From a bacterium (lineage in GTDB: Bacteria > Bacillota > Bacilli > Lactobacillales > Streptococcaceae): 47,835 nucleotides of DNA. Shown in pieces: positions 46,974 through 47,835 of this stretch. The notes under the pieces were generated by a model, which worked only from the letters and a program-made list of their open reading frames with translations, did no database searches and was not told where the DNA came from. Made by a program: the position numbers and the translations under genes. Where the stretch lies: assembly GCA_905221345.1 (NCBI GenBank), contig CAJNCW010000010.1:1-47835 (forward strand), written 5' to 3'. Numbering within the stretch: the first letter of the stretch is position 1; the number at the start of each line of letters is the position of its first letter.

Positions 46974-47835
46974 ATGGATGAACTGAAATACAATTTGGAT
47001 CAAAGTTTAGCAGAGTTAGATCAGCTCTTTGACTTATCAGCAAAGGAGACAGATAAGACTGCCTGCGAAGCTCTAGCAGAAAAAGCAAGAATAATTTATG
47101 AGCAATACCCTGAATCAGAAGACATTGCGTTGCGGTATGCTAGGATTTTGTTCAATTTGTCAGTTGAACAAGTAAATGTAGAAGAGAGAGGGAATACCGC
47201 TAATTTAGTCAAACAAATCTTTGAGAAGTTCAACCAGTCTGAAGATATTGCGTTACAGTATGCTATGGCTTTAGTCAATTTGTCAGCTAAACAAGAAATT
47301 GTTGAGGAACTACTAAACACTGCTAATTCAATCAAACAAATTTTTGAGCAGTTCAAGGATTCTGAAGACATTGCGTTACGATATGCTATGGTTTTGGTCA
47401 ATTTGTCAGTTGAACAAGTAAATGTAGAAGAACTAGGACAGACTGTGAATTCAGTCAAAAAAATTTTTGAGCAGTTTCAACATTCTGAAGACATTGCGTT
47501 ACGATATGCTATGGCTTTAGTCAATTTGTCAGCTGAACAAGTAAATGTAGAAGAGAGAAAGAATACCGCTAATTTAGTCAAACAAATTTTTGAGCAGTTT
47601 CAGCAGTCTGAAAACATTGTGTTACGATACGCTATGGCTTTAGTCAATTTATCAGCTAAACAAATAAATGTAGAAGAGAGAAAGAATACCGCTAATTTAG
47701 TCAAAAAAATTTTTGAGCAGTTCAAGCAATCTGAAGGCATTGCGTTACAATATGCTACGGCTTTAGTCAATTTGTCAGTTGAACAAGTAAATGTAGAAGA
47801 GAGAAAGAATACTGCTAATTCAGTCAAACAAATTT
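46974..47835 (+). CDS. Tandem-repeat (TPR-like) protein, 3' end outside window
   Basis: Open from ATG 46974 (GAGGTG 7 bases upstream) to the window end, at least 287 residues. An N-terminal unique part of 47 residues (MDELKYNLDQSLAELDQLFD) is followed by units of 41 residues each, consensus SEDIALRYAMALVNLSAEQ then VNVEERKNTANLVKQIFEQF. Each unit has two predicted amphipathic helices, as in TPR- or Sel1-like solenoids, which bind other proteins. No signal peptide is seen, so it is probably cytoplasmic. Units differ at a few positions only. Partner and function unknown; I do not recognise the family. Confidence 0.85.
   Translation, partial: MDELKYNLDQSLAELDQLFDLSAKETDKTACEALAEKARIIYEQYPESEDIALRYARILFNLSVEQVNVEERGNTANLVKQIFEKFNQSEDIALQYAMALVNLSAKQEIVEELLNTANSIKQIFEQFKDSEDIALRYAMVLVNLSVEQVNVEELGQTVNSVKKIFEQFQHSEDIALRYAMALVNLSAEQVNVEERKNTANLVKQIFEQFQQSENIVLRYAMALVNLSAKQINVEERKNTANLVKKIFEQFKQSEGIALQYATALVNLSVEQVNVEERKNTANSVKQI
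47115..47835 (+). repeat. 123-base tandem coding repeats
   Basis: Units begin at 47115, 47238, 47361, 47484, 47607 and 47730: five complete and one cut by the window end. Spacing is exactly 123 bases (41 codons), so all remain in frame. High DNA identity between units suggests recent unequal recombination and copy-number variation. Confidence 0.95.

Noticed and set aside
47096..47827. Minus-strand open frames (Ser/Thr/Lys/Ala-rich) in the repeat region
   Set aside because: They are shadows of the 41-codon plus-strand repeats. The plus frame is open through the whole region, has a ribosome site and a promoter, and gives a sensible helical protein.
47115..47835. Tandem repeats as a CRISPR array
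   Set aside because: Units are 123 bases with no alternation of short repeat and unique spacer, and they keep a reading frame.

Overview
The window is a low-G+C Gram-positive chromosome segment. Gene order and protein sequences point to a mitis-group Streptococcus (S. mitis, S. oralis, S. pseudopneumoniae or S. pneumoniae). The evidence is an extended colinearity, from memory and not searched, with the pneumococcal stretch running from a teichoic-acid sugar pair and sdaAB through argGH, mnmA/mnmG, rnjA and tsaBD to metQNP, a two-component system of the TCS07 type and nrdI. A RUP-like element and a match to the streptococcal MET-box support this. No rRNA, tRNA or CRISPR array is present, and no transposase gene was recognised.

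Layout. 0-7 kb: an Nramp-like transporter with an altered metal site, nrdI, a small membrane protein, and a YesL/histidine kinase/AraC-type response regulator operon under a possible CcpA site, divergent from an ECF S component. 7-9.6 kb: an isolated dltB-dltD pair followed by an overlapping, previously unlisted dltX-like microprotein gene; there is no dltA or dltC. 9.7-16 kb: methionine ABC transporter (metQ, M20 peptidase, metN, metP) with a MET-box, a glutathione/amino-acid binding lipoprotein, and azlCD. 16-19.9 kb: a lipoprotein that may be translated from leaderless mRNA, an MFS exporter, a CPBP protease and an Rgg-type regulator. 19.9-30 kb: housekeeping genes tsaB-rimI-tsaD, rpoY-rnjA, NUDIX-mnmG and mnmA, interrupted by an AT-rich islet (25.1-26.4 kb) holding two small genes that each carry an in-frame TAA near the 5' end. 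30.3-33.9 kb: abpA-argG-argH under an ARG box. 34-39.4 kb: a lactococcin-972-type bacteriocin locus with its exporter, an RRNPP/PlcR-type regulator and an unlisted 47-residue peptide gene. 39.4-47.8 kb: a LysM protein, serine dehydratase sdaAB, a HAD phosphatase, a nucleotide-sugar dehydratase with a glycosyltransferase, an MFS transporter, and the 5' part of a gene built from 41-residue repeats that runs off the window.

How the genes work together. The met, arg and gsh loci are amino-acid and thiol scavenging systems with visible operators. tsaB/rimI/tsaD, mnmA and mnmG are tRNA and ribosome modification genes, and rpoY-rnjA couples RNA synthesis and decay. The dehydratase/glycosyltransferase pair is of the type implicated in pneumococcal teichoic-acid sugar synthesis, and the dltB-dltD-dltX set would acylate such a polymer if supplied with D-alanyl-DltC from elsewhere. 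The two most interesting systems are this carrier-less dltBDX module and the regulator/peptide/bacteriocin cassette, which looks like a self-contained peptide-signalling circuit driving a bacteriocin.
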